DNA of 64,000 nt from Paenibacillus sp. MMS20-IR301 (GTDB lineage: Bacteria; Bacillota; Bacilli; Paenibacillales; Paenibacillaceae): positions 6,415,501 through 6,479,500 of the forward strand of contig NZ_CP135275.1 of assembly GCF_032302195.1 (NCBI RefSeq). The letters run 5' to 3'. The translations under genes and the position numbers were made by a program. The first letter of the stretch is position 1. Each line of letters starts with the position of its first letter. Shown here piece by piece: positions 18,231 to 27,211 of the stretch. The notes under the pieces are model-generated. The model was given only the letters and a program-made list of their open reading frames with translations, was not told where the DNA came from and did not search any database.

Positions 18231-19697
18231 ATGTTAAAGAAGAGTACTGCGGCGTTTATGATCGTCGCCGCGCTGCTATGCGGCAGCCTGCTGACCCTCG
18301 GCGTAACCGGCTATACGCATGTATCCGGACAAGCTGCAGGTGAAGGGCTGGTAGCAGCTCTGCAGCCGACCGGACTGCAAGATAAGGAATCCAAGAAGCT
18401 CGGGACTGCACTCAGCCTGATTGAGAGCAATTATTACGAGACGGTAGACCGGGAGAAGCTGATTGACGGGGCTGTTAACGGTATGATGGAAGCACTGGGC
18501 GATCCTTATTCCAACTATATGGGCAAGGAAACTGCAGAGCGGTTTGAAGAGAGTATTGAGGGCTCCTTCTCAGGAATTGGTGCTGAGGTCTCCTCGGACA
18601 ACGGTAAGGTAGTTGTAGTATCTCCGATCAAAGGCTCCCCGGCTGAGAAGGCCGGCATTCAGGCCAAGGATATTATTCTCTCCGTGAACGGTGAATCGCT
18701 GGAAGGGCTGGATCTGAATGATGCGGTGGCCAAAATCCGCGGCCCTAAGGGAAGCGAGGCCAAGCTGAAGATTCAGCGTACCGGCACAGCGGAGCCGCTT
18801 GAATTTGCCATCACCCGTGATGATGTGAGACTGGAGACGGTCTACGCTACGATGGAGAAGGACAGCATCGGCGTGATTGAGGTTACACAATTCTCGCAGA
18901 ATACAGCGGACCGGTTCAAGGAAGAGCTGACTAAGCTGGAAGCACAGGGTATGAAGGGGCTTGTGCTTGATGTCCGCAACGACCCGGGCGGCGTGCTGCC
19001 GATTGTCATTGAGATGGCTGAGCAGTTCGTACCAGCCGGCAAGGCTATCGTGCAGGTGGAAGACAAGAACAAAAAGCGTGAGGTCAGCACCTCTAACGGA
19101 TCGAGCAAAAAGTATCCGGTAGTTGTTCTGATGAACAAGGGCAGCGCGAGTGCCTCGGAAATTCTGGCCGGCGCCCTGCAGCAATCTGCCGGAGCCAAGC
19201 TGATCGGTGAGAATTCATTCGGTAAAGGTACCGTGCAGACCAGCTTCGAAAAGCAGCTCGGTGACGGAAGCCTGCTGAAGATAACGATTGCGAAATGGCT
19301 GACACCGGACGGCACCTGGATTCACGGCAAGGGCATTAAGCCGGATATTGCGGTAGCCCAGCCGGATTACTTCTCGGTGGCACCGATTAATAAAAGCGTA
19401 ACGCTGCAGTACAACATGAACAGCTCGGATGTGAAGAGTGCGCAGACGATGCTGGAGGGTCTGGGCTACAAGCCGGGCCGCAAGGACGGGTATTTCGATG
19501 CCGCAACGAAGGAAGCGGTCAAGAAATTCCAAAGCGCCTCCAAGCTGCAGGCAACCGGCGCCATTGACGCCAAGACTGCTGAAGCGCTGGAGCTGGCACT
19601 GATCAAGGTGATTCAGGATCCGGCCCATGACAACCAGCGCAATAAGGGAATCGAAGAAGTCCGGAAGGAAATTAAGGCTGCAGCGTCGAACAAGTAA
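18231..19697 (+). CDS. ctpB: S41 C-terminal processing peptidase CtpB-like
   Basis: This secreted serine protease is of the tail-specific family; CtpB acts in B. subtilis sporulation signalling. I favour ATG 18231 (MLKKSTAAF), which opens directly on the signal helix; an ATG at 18177 would add 18 charged residues. The 488-residue protein has a PDZ domain (~100-180) and the S41 core. The expected catalytic set is visible as Ser307 within GSASASE, Lys332 in FGKGTVQ and Gln336. A C-terminal peptidoglycan-binding domain (~400-465, QTMLEGLGYKPGRKDGYFD) is present. A terminator overlaps the stop codon. Confidence 0.92.
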   Translation: MLKKSTAAFMIVAALLCGSLLTLGVTGYTHVSGQAAGEGLVAALQPTGLQDKESKKLGTALSLIESNYYETVDREKLIDGAVNGMMEALGDPYSNYMGKETAERFEESIEGSFSGIGAEVSSDNGKVVVVSPIKGSPAEKAGIQAKDIILSVNGESLEGLDLNDAVAKIRGPKGSEAKLKIQRTGTAEPLEFAITRDDVRLETVYATMEKDSIGVIEVTQFSQNTADRFKEELTKLEAQGMKGLVLDVRNDPGGVLPIVIEMAEQFVPAGKAIVQVEDKNKKREVSTSNGSSKKYPVVVLMNKGSASASEILAGALQQSAGAKLIGENSFGKGTVQTSFEKQLGDGSLLKITIAKWLTPDGTWIHGKGIKPDIAVAQPDYFSVAPINKSVTLQYNMNSSDVKSAQTMLEGLGYKPGRKDGYFDAATKEAVKKFQSASKLQATGAIDAKTAEALELALIKVIQDPAHDNQRNKGIEEVRKEIKAAASNK

Positions 19698-19724
19698 GAA
19701 GGCTGATTCCAGCCTTCTTTTTTT
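19697..19724 (+). terminator. Terminator after ctpB
   Basis: AGAAGGCTG (19697-19705) pairs perfectly with CAGCCTTCT (19710-19718) around ATTC, followed by a T run to 19724. Confidence 0.9.
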
Positions 19725-19846
19725 CTATCTTATGACAAGGTATATATATTTGGAGTCCCGCTAAGTACTTAATTCAGCGTCTATGTGAAATCCCCACTTT
19801 GCAGGGTTGTTTGATCACCTGGATGAAAAGGAGTGTGACGAACGGT

Positions 19847-21175
19847 TTGGAAGTATTGCCGGAACTGCTTACCAGTTGGGGCACAGCAGTTGTCCATCTG
19901 CTGACTCAGCCCTATTATTATATTGCACTTATATTTATTGCCTTGTATTACCGCAGACAGGTAGCGCTGGAACGGAAGCTCATTCATGTAAAGCTGCACA
20001 GCTGGGGCCGGGAAACGTGGCGGACTGTATGGACAGGCGCCCTGATGGGACTCGTAGTCTCCCTCGCCGCTGTGGCGCTGGGGATTTCTCTGTCTTACCC
20101 TGCAGTAGCCTGCATCTGGGTTGTCAGTCTGGTATTGATGCTGTTTCGTGTGCGTTATTTATGCTTTGCCTATTCCATCGGCTTGCTCGGAATTATTCAA
20201 TTCGTACTCTCGTTCTTCCCGGATACTCTGCAGAGCGGAGCAGCAGGTGAGATTGCCGGGGCGCTCCGCGGGCTGGACATTCCGGCACTGCTGGCGCTTG
20301 CGGCGCTGCTGCATGTGGCCGAAGCGCTGCTGGCGCGCTGGCAGGGGGCGGGGCTTGCGACGCCGCTGTTCCTGGCCGGCAAGCGCGGCAAGGTGGTTGG
20401 CGGCTATCAGCTGCAGGCCTTCTGGCCGCTGCCGCTGTTCGTGCTGATTCCCCCCGGAGCGGGAATCAGTGAGCTGCCCTGGCATCCGCTGCTCGGCGGA
20501 GCCTTAGGGCTGGTGTCCCTGCCGGTCATCATCGGCTTCAGCGAGATGACCCAGGGCATGCTGCCCGGACGCAAGGCGGCCCGCACGTTCGGACGGCTGC
20601 TGATCTATAGCGCCGTCCTGCTCGGGCTAAGCCTGCTTGCGGACCGCTGGAGCCCGCTGACTGTGGTCGCGGCGCTCACCGCTGTTCTGCTGCACGAAGG
20701 GCTTAGCTGGTACAGCGCTCTGGAGGAGCGCAGCCTTAGCCCCATCTTCGTGCATCCCCCGGCCGGCCGCAAGGTGCTGGCCGTGCTGCAGGGCAGCCCC
20801 GCGCAGGAGCTGGGCATCCTGCCCGGCGAGATCCTGCTGAAGGTCAACGGGGTCCTGTTGACCAGCGCGGCGCAGCTGCATGAGGCGCTGCGCATGAACC
20901 CGGCGTTCTGCAAGCTGGAGGTGCAGAACCGCGAAGGCGAGAGCAAGTACCTGCAGCGTCCGATCTACGCCGGCGACCACTACCAGCTCGGCATCATTCT
21001 GGTGCCGGACCCCGATGAGCGGGTCACTGCTGCGGCCAAGCCGTCCAGCATCTTCAGCATCATCGGGATGCAGACAGGCACCCGGGAGCGCGGGCTGCCG
21101 CCTGAGCGGCTGGGCCGGGCGAAGAAGGCCTTGCCTGCACCTGCAGAGTCCAAGCAGGAATCGGCCGGGAGCTGA
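19847..21175 (+). CDS. minJ: MinJ-like polytopic PDZ protein (division-site topology factor)
   Basis: MinJ bridges DivIVA and MinD in Bacillus and restricts division near the poles. This protein has the same plan: about seven or eight hydrophobic segments, then a C-terminal PDZ domain (ending about 70 residues before the stop; KVLAVLQGSPAQELGILPGE). Its place after ftsEX and ctpB matches B. subtilis, where minJ also lies near ctpB and uvrBA. The start is uncertain. TTG 19847 (MEVLPELL) is 13 bases from AAGGAG; GTG 19835 is only one base from it; the open frame extends to TTG 19799. The middle is notably GC-rich. It ends before a terminator at 21258. Confidence 0.8.
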   Translation: MEVLPELLTSWGTAVVHLLTQPYYYIALIFIALYYRRQVALERKLIHVKLHSWGRETWRTVWTGALMGLVVSLAAVALGISLSYPAVACIWVVSLVLMLFRVRYLCFAYSIGLLGIIQFVLSFFPDTLQSGAAGEIAGALRGLDIPALLALAALLHVAEALLARWQGAGLATPLFLAGKRGKVVGGYQLQAFWPLPLFVLIPPGAGISELPWHPLLGGALGLVSLPVIIGFSEMTQGMLPGRKAARTFGRLLIYSAVLLGLSLLADRWSPLTVVAALTAVLLHEGLSWYSALEERSLSPIFVHPPAGRKVLAVLQGSPAQELGILPGEILLKVNGVLLTSAAQLHEALRMNPAFCKLEVQNREGESKYLQRPIYAGDHYQLGIILVPDPDERVTAAAKPSSIFSIIGMQTGTRERGLPPERLGRAKKALPAPAESKQESAGS

Positions 21176-21257
21176 CAGAAGAGCTCCATAAAGTATGAAC
21201 TTCTTAACGGAAAAAGCATGGAAGCAATAGTGTAGAAGCAATAGTGTAGAAAGCAAC

Positions 21258-21302
21258 GGCCTGCTCTCCCTAACTTGTATTTTAGGGAAGCAGGCCTTTT
21301 AT
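21258..21302 (+). terminator. Terminator after minJ
   Basis: GGCCTGCT-CTCCCTAA pairs with TTAGGGAAGCAGGCC, giving a long stem with one internal mismatch, followed by TTTTATTATTTT. Confidence 0.88.
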
Positions 21303-21337
21303 TATTTTGTTTAGAGGTTTGTCTAGGGAGTCGCACT

Positions 21338-21580
21338 GTGTATACGAAAAACCGAATACAATATGCTGCTGTGAGGGTGCTCGGACCAAATGTATACGGA
21401 AAACCGAACACAATGTGCTACTGTGAGGGCCAACGGGCCAAATGTATATGGAAAACCGAACACAATGTGCTACTGTGAGGGCCAACGGGCCAAATGTATG
21501 CGAAAAACCGAACACAATCGCAATGTGCTACTGTGAGGGCCAATGAACCAAATGTATGCGAAAAACCGAACACAATGCGT
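21338..21580. repeat. 52-bp intergenic tandem repeat, about 4.7 copies
   Basis: The landmark GTATA/GTATG recurs at 21340, 21392, 21444, 21496 and 21554, giving periods of 52, 52, 52 and 58. The 58 comes from a six-base insertion (CGCAAT) in the fourth copy. Each unit carries ACCGAACACAATGTG and a GGCC-AACG-GGCC mini-palindrome. The first copy is the most diverged and the last is cut short. Any reading frame through it is an artefact of the repeat. It lies between minJ and the response-regulator gene; the function is unknown. Confidence 0.9.
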
Positions 21581-21662
21581 GCCCCCACCCCGCGCATAAA
21601 CCACCCCCCTCATCCCACTTTCGCCCCTCGCACCCAATCATCTGCCAGAACCCCCTACCCGC
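21581..21662. other. C-rich spacer between repeats and response regulator
   Basis: The plus strand here is strongly C-rich and G-poor (runs such as CCCCCAC and CCACCCCCC). It follows directly after the 52-bp repeats and ends near the stop codon of the response-regulator gene. I see no gene and no hairpin terminator. Confidence 0.5.
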
Positions 21663-22328
21663 CTACCTCATCCCCTGTTGACTCTTCAAGTAGAGGATGG
21701 CAATCTGCGTGCGGTCGCGCAGGCCGAGCTTGCTGAGGATATCGGTGATATAATTTTTGACTGTGCCTTCGCTTAAGAACAGCTTGCCGGCGATTTCCTT
21801 GTTGGTAAGCCCCTCTGCAATAGAGGACACTATGGCCAGCTCTGCCTTAGTCAGCCCAAAGTCTTCCAATAATTGGGCAGTAGGAGTCTGCTCCATCCGG
21901 TGGGAGGGCTGGAGGAGGCCGGCCAGCTTGCGGGCGATATCGGGATGGATGAGCATATTGCCCTCGTACACGGTTTTGATGCCCTGAATAATCCGGTCCG
22001 GCGGGATATTCTTCAGCAGATAACCGCTGGCCCCGCCCCGCAGCGCTTCAATTATGTATTCATCATCGTCGAAGGTGGTCAGCATCAGAACCGATATATG
22101 CGGATAAGCCTCCTTGATTAAGCGTGTGCCTTCTACACCATCACAGCCGGGCATACGGATGTCCATCAGCACCACGTCTGCTCCGCCGCCCAGTGATTTT
22201 AGCAGCGTAAGTGCTTCGCGGCCATCTCCTGCCGCCCCAGTAACCTCAATCTCCGCGTCCAGCCCGATCAGTACCTTCAGGCTCTCACGGATGAAGGAGT
22301 CATCATCTACGATCATAACTTTTATCAT
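21663..22328 (-). CDS. NarL/LuxR-family response regulator (LnrK/DesR-like)
   Basis: This DNA-binding response regulator pairs with the histidine kinase encoded just upstream. The start is ATG 22328 (MIKVMIVDDD), 11 bases after AAAGGAG. The 221 residues have a receiver domain (~1-120) with acidic pocket VDDD (8-10), phospho-acceptor Asp56 (LMDIRMP) and Lys near 106. A LuxR-type helix-turn-helix follows (~150-215; LTNKEIAGKLFLSEGTVKNYITDIL). Its target is probably the divergent ABC exporter. Confidence 0.9.
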   Translation of the reverse strand: MIKVMIVDDDSFIRESLKVLIGLDAEIEVTGAAGDGREALTLLKSLGGGADVVLMDIRMPGCDGVEGTRLIKEAYPHISVLMLTTFDDDEYIIEALRGGASGYLLKNIPPDRIIQGIKTVYEGNMLIHPDIARKLAGLLQPSHRMEQTPTAQLLEDFGLTKAELAIVSSIAEGLTNKEIAGKLFLSEGTVKNYITDILSKLGLRDRTQIAILYLKSQQGMR

Positions 22329-22392
22329 TCTACATCCTGCTCCTTTACTCTCCCGGTTGGGCTCCACACATCTTCATCTACCTCAGGGTTCG

Positions 22393-23556
22393 CTATACTT
22401 CTAAACTCTCCCGCTGCCTGTAGACAGGCAGCCGGGTGATGACCGTGAATTGCGGCTCCGGATTCAGCTCAAGCGTCCCGCCAAGCAAAGCGGTGCGCTC
22501 ACCCATACCCTTCAGTCCCATCCCTCCGCCGTTCTCCAGCCGCAGGAGCGATTCTTCGCCGGGCAGCCTGCCGTTATTTCCGGCCTCCATTCTGACTTCA
22601 TACTCCAGGTAGGATAAGGAAATCCAGACCGAATCGGCTTTGCCATGCCGGAGTGCATTGGTTATAGCTTCCCGGGCATTATTGTAGAGCACGATTTGAA
22701 TGCTCGGATATAGAGGGAAGGGAATCCCCTGAACCTTATAATTGGTGGCAATACCGGTATCCCGGCCCACCTCCTCCAGCAGCCGGTCGAGCGCATAGGC
22801 GCCTTCGAGCTGCGGGGCATAATGAATCCGCTTCAGTGCGGCCCGCATATCATCCATGCTGCCGGCGAGCTGATCGCGGATCTGCTCCAGCATACCCATG
22901 CCCGCTTCGGGAGCAGCCGGCAAGGTATGGATGACCGCTTCCGTCATCATCTTCACACGGATCAGCCGGTGGCCGATATCATCATGCAGCTGGCGGGCAA
23001 TCCGCACCCGTTCCTCTGCCTGTGCGGCGGATTCGACCTGGGCAGTGAACTGAAGCAGGCGGGCGCGGGCTTCTTCCAGCTCGAAATGCTTTCTGCGCAG
23101 CTCATCGTAGAGGAACAGTGTATCTGTGCGGCCGCGGCCGGCTCGGAGCAGTTGGACGATGAGTGCGGCGGACAGCAGGAAGGTAAGATTGCTTATTGCT
23201 ATCGTGGCTGCAGATGAACCGCTGAGGGCAATATTCAGCACAACCAGGTGAAGACTGAACAAGGCGGCAGCCGTATGCTTCTGCTGAAGCCGGGAGTAGC
23301 AGAGCATTGCCGAAATGGCCGGAAACATCATCAAAGCACCATACTGCTGGCACAGCCAAACCGTGTACAGCAGTTCCAAGGCTCCAGGAACAATAGCAAA
23401 CCTGGGAGGTATCTTGGAACCAAGGGTAGCAAGCAGCAGGAGCAGCAGGAAGTAGAGTGTGAACATATCATAATCGGCATATTCATAGACGTAGATGGCA
23501 ATAACCGCAGGAATGATAATAAGGACATACCGCAGCAGATTCAGTTCCCTTGTCAA
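22393..23556 (-). CDS. DesK/NarX-class sensor histidine kinase (LnrJ-like)
   Basis: This membrane sensor kinase has 387 residues and starts at TTG 23556; the ATG nearby is out of frame. Four to six hydrophobic segments fill residues 8-140. The HisKA_3 dimerisation helix has the motif ARQLHDDIGHRL with phospho-acceptor His191, and a HATPase domain follows (~275-380; NNAREAITNALRHGKA, GGGMGLKGMGERTALLGG). There is no large extracellular sensor domain, so it may sense within the membrane, as DesK and antibiotic-sensing relatives do. The response-regulator gene lies 64 bases downstream. Confidence 0.9.
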   Translation of the reverse strand: MTRELNLLRYVLIIIPAVIAIYVYEYADYDMFTLYFLLLLLLATLGSKIPPRFAIVPGALELLYTVWLCQQYGALMMFPAISAMLCYSRLQQKHTAAALFSLHLVVLNIALSGSSAATIAISNLTFLLSAALIVQLLRAGRGRTDTLFLYDELRRKHFELEEARARLLQFTAQVESAAQAEERVRIARQLHDDIGHRLIRVKMMTEAVIHTLPAAPEAGMGMLEQIRDQLAGSMDDMRAALKRIHYAPQLEGAYALDRLLEEVGRDTGIATNYKVQGIPFPLYPSIQIVLYNNAREAITNALRHGKADSVWISLSYLEYEVRMEAGNNGRLPGEESLLRLENGGGMGLKGMGERTALLGGTLELNPEPQFTVITRLPVYRQRESLEV

Positions 23557-23622
23557 ATGAAGTCATCCTTCCGTCTGCATTCAGTTGCTCTATCCATCTT
23601 AGCATAAGAGGACCACCCGTCA

Positions 23623-23644
23623 GGAGATGACTTTAGTCACCTCC
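23623..23644. promoter_or_regulatory. Palindrome between kinase and ABC exporter (candidate operator)
   Basis: GGAGATGAC and GTCACCTCC flank TTTA; the arms match with one mismatch and the core TGAC-TTTA-GTCA is perfect. It is centred about 55 bases upstream of a TACAAT (23687-23692) that could be the exporter -10, whose -35 is poor. That is the expected place for an activator such as the adjacent response regulator. Confidence 0.5.
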
Positions 23645-23729
23645 GGAATATGACCTTCTGTACCTTCGGCTGCGCGGCGGCTGCGTTACAATATTCCTAT
23701 GAGAGCTAACCGAACAGGAGTGAATAGAA

Positions 23730-24665
23730 ATGGCGCTTGCGGTGTTAACCGACTTAGTGAAACGGTATGACAACAAACTGATTGTGGATCATGTGAATTT
23801 CAGCATACAGGAAGGGGAGATCTTCGGTCTGCTCGGCCCAAACGGTGCCGGAAAAAGTACAACGATCAGTATGATTTGCGGCCTGCTTAAGGCTGACAGC
23901 GGCGAGATCATCATTGACGGCCTGTCCGTAAAGGAAAGACCCCTTGAGGTTAAGAAGCGCATCGGGCTTGTTCCCCAGGAGCTGGCGTTATACGAAAATT
24001 TGCCGGCGGCAGATAATGTAAGCTTCTTCGGCAAGCTGTATGGCCTGCGCGGCAAGCTGCTGAAGGAACGGACCGAGGAGGCGCTTGCGTTCACAGGTCT
24101 TAGCGACCGGGCCAAGGATAAGCCGTCCACCTTCTCGGGCGGGATGAAACGGCGCCTCAATATCGCCTGTGCCATCATGCACCGGCCGCGTCTGATTATT
24201 ATGGATGAGCCGACGGTCGGCATTGATCCCCAGTCCCGCAATCATATTCTCGAATCGGTCAAAACACTGAATAAGCTGGGTTCGACTGTCATCTATACCA
24301 GCCACTATATGGAGGAGGTAGCAGCAGTCTGTGACCGGGTAGCCATTATGGACAAAGGCCATATTATTGCCTGCGGCACGGAAAGCGAGCTGCGCGAGCG
24401 GGTTGCCCATGAGGAGAAAATAGTGGTCAGAGCAGCGAATATCACTCCTGCCCTGATCAGTGAGCTTAGCCGCCATCCGCGGATCAGCCGCGTAGAGGTG
24501 ATGGGGGATGCAGTGGAGCTGTACCTGCCCTCCTCGCAAAGCGAGCTGCAGGATATCCTGTTTATCTTCGCCAAGCATGAAGGGGTGATTGCTTCACTTA
24601 ACATAGAAGAGCCGGATCTGGAGACCTTATTCCTCAGCCTGACCGGACGGACACTGCGGGATTAG
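23730..24665 (+). CDS. ABC-2 exporter ATPase (LnrL-like)
   Basis: This is the ATP-binding subunit of a drug or lipid exporter. The 311 residues carry Walker A GPNGAGKSTT (~37-46), Q-loop VPQELALYENL, signature FSGGMKRRL, Walker B LIIMDEPTVG and H-loop YTSHYMEE. The C-terminal ~90 residues form the extra domain common in ABC-2 drug ATPases. AGGAGTG precedes the ATG. One ATPase and two permeases in a row beside a DesK-like two-component system match the B. subtilis lnrJK-lnrLMN linearmycin-resistance layout. The actual substrate is unknown. Confidence 0.9.
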   Translation: MALAVLTDLVKRYDNKLIVDHVNFSIQEGEIFGLLGPNGAGKSTTISMICGLLKADSGEIIIDGLSVKERPLEVKKRIGLVPQELALYENLPAADNVSFFGKLYGLRGKLLKERTEEALAFTGLSDRAKDKPSTFSGGMKRRLNIACAIMHRPRLIIMDEPTVGIDPQSRNHILESVKTLNKLGSTVIYTSHYMEEVAAVCDRVAIMDKGHIIACGTESELRERVAHEEKIVVRAANITPALISELSRHPRISRVEVMGDAVELYLPSSQSELQDILFIFAKHEGVIASLNIEEPDLETLFLSLTGRTLRD

Positions 24666-24681
24666 AGGAGGAGATTATCAT

Positions 24682-25848
24682 ATGAACACTTGGACCATTA
24701 TGATTCATGAACTGCGCAGATTGTTCCGCTCGCGGACTTTGGTGCTTAACATGTTTCTGCTGCCGCTGGTGCTGATCTTTCTGCTGGGCGCTTCGCTCTC
24801 GGGAGTGGTAGGGGTTAAGGAAGCAGATCAGATAGAACCGGTACGTGTAGCTGTGGTGAATGCCGGGGATGGAGGAGCAGAGCCGTCTGCTATGATTACG
24901 GCTTTTCTGGAGACTCCGGAGGTTAAAGATATTATTATCGCCGAAAAGGCTGAGAGCCGGGCAGCGGCCGAAAGCGGGCTCCGCACAGGAAAATATGCCT
25001 ACGCTGTTATTGTTCCCTCCGGTTTCGACTCAGGGGTGCAACGCGGAGAGCCTGCTCAGCTGGAATTCATTCTTGGCAAGAATCATACCGATAATCTGGT
25101 CGCGGGAACGGCTTTTGACAATTTTTTGAGTACGCTGAATTATAAACAGGCTGCAGTTGTTAAGCTCGGACCGGAAGCTCTTAATGCTTCCCCGGCTTCC
25201 CCGGAGACTCCGGCGGTGGTGCTGGGAGATCTGAATAATGGCGGCAGGAGCTATACGGCTTCCCAGTTCTATGCGGCTTCTATGCTGCTGATGTTCCTGC
25301 TGTACAGCGGACTGACGGTAGCCGGCTCCCTTTTCAATGATAAAGAGAACCACACGCTCTTCCGGATTCAATCGATGCCGGTGAAGGGCTCACAGCTGTT
25401 CATCGGTAAAATGCTGGGGGTAGGCCTTGTCAGCATCGTGCAGTGCCTGGCGATTGTACTGCTGTCAGACTGGCTGTTCGGTGTCTACTGGGGGAACCGT
25501 CCGGGACTGCTGGTATTGTTCTGCCTGCTGATGATCATCGCGTCCATGACTTTCTCCATAGTAATCTGCCTGTTCAGCAAAACAGCTTCAAGCGCAACGA
25601 ATGTTATTAATGTACTGACAGTAGTGATGACTTTTGCCAGCGGCGGAATGGCGCCGCTCCCTGAGTCGTGGGTAAACAGTGTAGGCGCGTTCACACTCAA
25701 CCACTGGGTGCTGCAGGCAATGATCCGTATGATGCTGCATTCCAGCCTGCCGCAGATTCTGCCGAATCTATGGGTGATGTGCCTCATATGTGTGGTTCTG
25801 TTCGCTGCAGTAATCGTCTCTTACCGGAAGGTGTGCTACCATGAATAA
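24682..25848 (+). CDS. ABC-2 exporter permease (LnrM-like)
   Basis: The 388 residues have the ABC-2 drug-exporter plan: one helix near the N-terminus (~22-40), a large extracellular domain (~45-195), then five helices (~215-380). GAGGAGG precedes the ATG. Its last eight bases overlap the next permease gene, so the two are probably made together and dimerise. Motifs in the membrane part include NDKENHTLFRIQSMPVKG, the conserved loop of this family. Confidence 0.88.
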   Translation: MNTWTIMIHELRRLFRSRTLVLNMFLLPLVLIFLLGASLSGVVGVKEADQIEPVRVAVVNAGDGGAEPSAMITAFLETPEVKDIIIAEKAESRAAAESGLRTGKYAYAVIVPSGFDSGVQRGEPAQLEFILGKNHTDNLVAGTAFDNFLSTLNYKQAAVVKLGPEALNASPASPETPAVVLGDLNNGGRSYTASQFYAASMLLMFLLYSGLTVAGSLFNDKENHTLFRIQSMPVKGSQLFIGKMLGVGLVSIVQCLAIVLLSDWLFGVYWGNRPGLLVLFCLLMIIASMTFSIVICLFSKTASSATNVINVLTVVMTFASGGMAPLPESWVNSVGAFTLNHWVLQAMIRMMLHSSLPQILPNLWVMCLICVVLFAAVIVSYRKVCYHE

Positions 25849-27001
25849 AATAATAACCATCGCCTGGAATATGATCAGACGCAGCATCGGCAGCGTTAAA
25901 GGGGTCATGATATTTATCCTGCTGCCCAGTGTTGTGGTTGCGGCAATTATCTCACTCACCGGGGGCGTGGCGGAGGGGCCGGCGACAGTCCTGTACGCCA
26001 ATGCGGATACAGGTGCTGCCGGCAAGCATCTGCTTGCCGAACTGGAGAAGACCGGAGATTACAAGTTTGAGCCGAGCACTGATGAAGCGTCATTAAAGGA
26101 AGCGGTCATCGGGCAGGAGGGGGCAGCGGGGGTATGGATTCCGGCCGGTTATTCAGCCGCACTGCTTGCCGGGCGGCAGCCGCAACTTAAGATCTATGAG
26201 CTGCGGGTAAGCGAAAGCTCGATTGTCCTCAAGATGAAGATCAATGCAGTCGCCGGAAACATGACCTCAGCTGCAAATACCGTTGCTGTATTCAGCAGCG
26301 GTGCCGCAGATCAGCAGGCGCAGTTCGCTGCCGTACTGGAGCAGGCAGAGCAGCATAACGTGGGGAGCACACGTACAGACTATGATCTATACCCGCGGGA
26401 GACACTGGGAGTCATTACCGGTCTGACGCTCATGTTTCTGATGGCGCTCGTTACCAGCTCGGTATCGCTGATTATGGATGACCGCAGGGGGCGGACGATG
26501 ATGCGGATGTTCAGCGCTCCGGTCACTTCTTACGAAATTGCCCTCGGCAACTTCCTCGGCAGCTTTCTTGTAGGGATCATTCAGATTATTGTGGTGCTGA
26601 CGCTGGGGAAGTGGGTGCTCCGTTACGATTATGGAATGCCGATGGTGCTCTACTTCCTGGTTTTGGCCGCATTCATGCTGGTCTCCATGGGCATCGCCAG
26701 CACCGTAGCAGGCCTGATCCGCAATCCGCGCAACGCCGGTATGCTGAATTCACTGATACTTACACCGACCTGCATGCTGGGCGGCTGCTTCTGGCCGATC
26801 TCGATCATGCCGGATTATATGCAGAAGCTGGCTAACTTCACACCGCAGAAATGGGCGATTCAAGCGGTGGATATTGCGGCAACCGGCGGGGGCTGGAATG
26901 AGTTGTGGCTGCCTTTTGCCATCCTCGGTCTGATGGCTGCCGTGCTGCTGGTGATTGGCTCCGCAATTCTCCGCCCCAGTGAAGCGGGGATTAGCTCTTA
27001 A
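25841..27001 (+). CDS. ABC-2 exporter permease (LnrN-like)
   Basis: This is the second permease, with 386 residues and the same topology: a first helix (~15-38), an extracellular domain (~40-185) and five C-terminal helices. The loop MDDRRGRTMMRMFSAPVTS corresponds to the NDKENHT loop of its partner. The ATG overlaps the end of the previous gene by eight bases. It completes an ATPase-permease-permease operon. I see no strong terminator in the ~200 bases after it. Confidence 0.88.
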   Translation: MNKIITIAWNMIRRSIGSVKGVMIFILLPSVVVAAIISLTGGVAEGPATVLYANADTGAAGKHLLAELEKTGDYKFEPSTDEASLKEAVIGQEGAAGVWIPAGYSAALLAGRQPQLKIYELRVSESSIVLKMKINAVAGNMTSAANTVAVFSSGAADQQAQFAAVLEQAEQHNVGSTRTDYDLYPRETLGVITGLTLMFLMALVTSSVSLIMDDRRGRTMMRMFSAPVTSYEIALGNFLGSFLVGIIQIIVVLTLGKWVLRYDYGMPMVLYFLVLAAFMLVSMGIASTVAGLIRNPRNAGMLNSLILTPTCMLGGCFWPISIMPDYMQKLANFTPQKWAIQAVDIAATGGGWNELWLPFAILGLMAAVLLVIGSAILRPSEAGISS

Positions 27002-27211
27002 GCCGCTGTGCCGCCTGAAGGACTGCTGTCTCTGGTTACGCAAACAGGCTTAACTGAAGCATTCAGGTTTACAGCCCTTTTATTTAAAGATATACTGGAG
27101 ATAATGGTTTGAAGCCAGCTGAATAGGAATGTGTTTTTAGGAGGAGCCTGTCACCAAGGGCTTCTCTTTGTCTTTTTATGGTCTTTTATAGAGAAAAGGA
27201 GTGGAAGAGGA

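Noticed and set aside
21275..21736. Small ORFs running through the 52-bp repeats on both strands
   Set aside because: They exist only because the repeat unit lacks stops in some frames; they have repetitive products, no ribosome sites and no homology I recognise.
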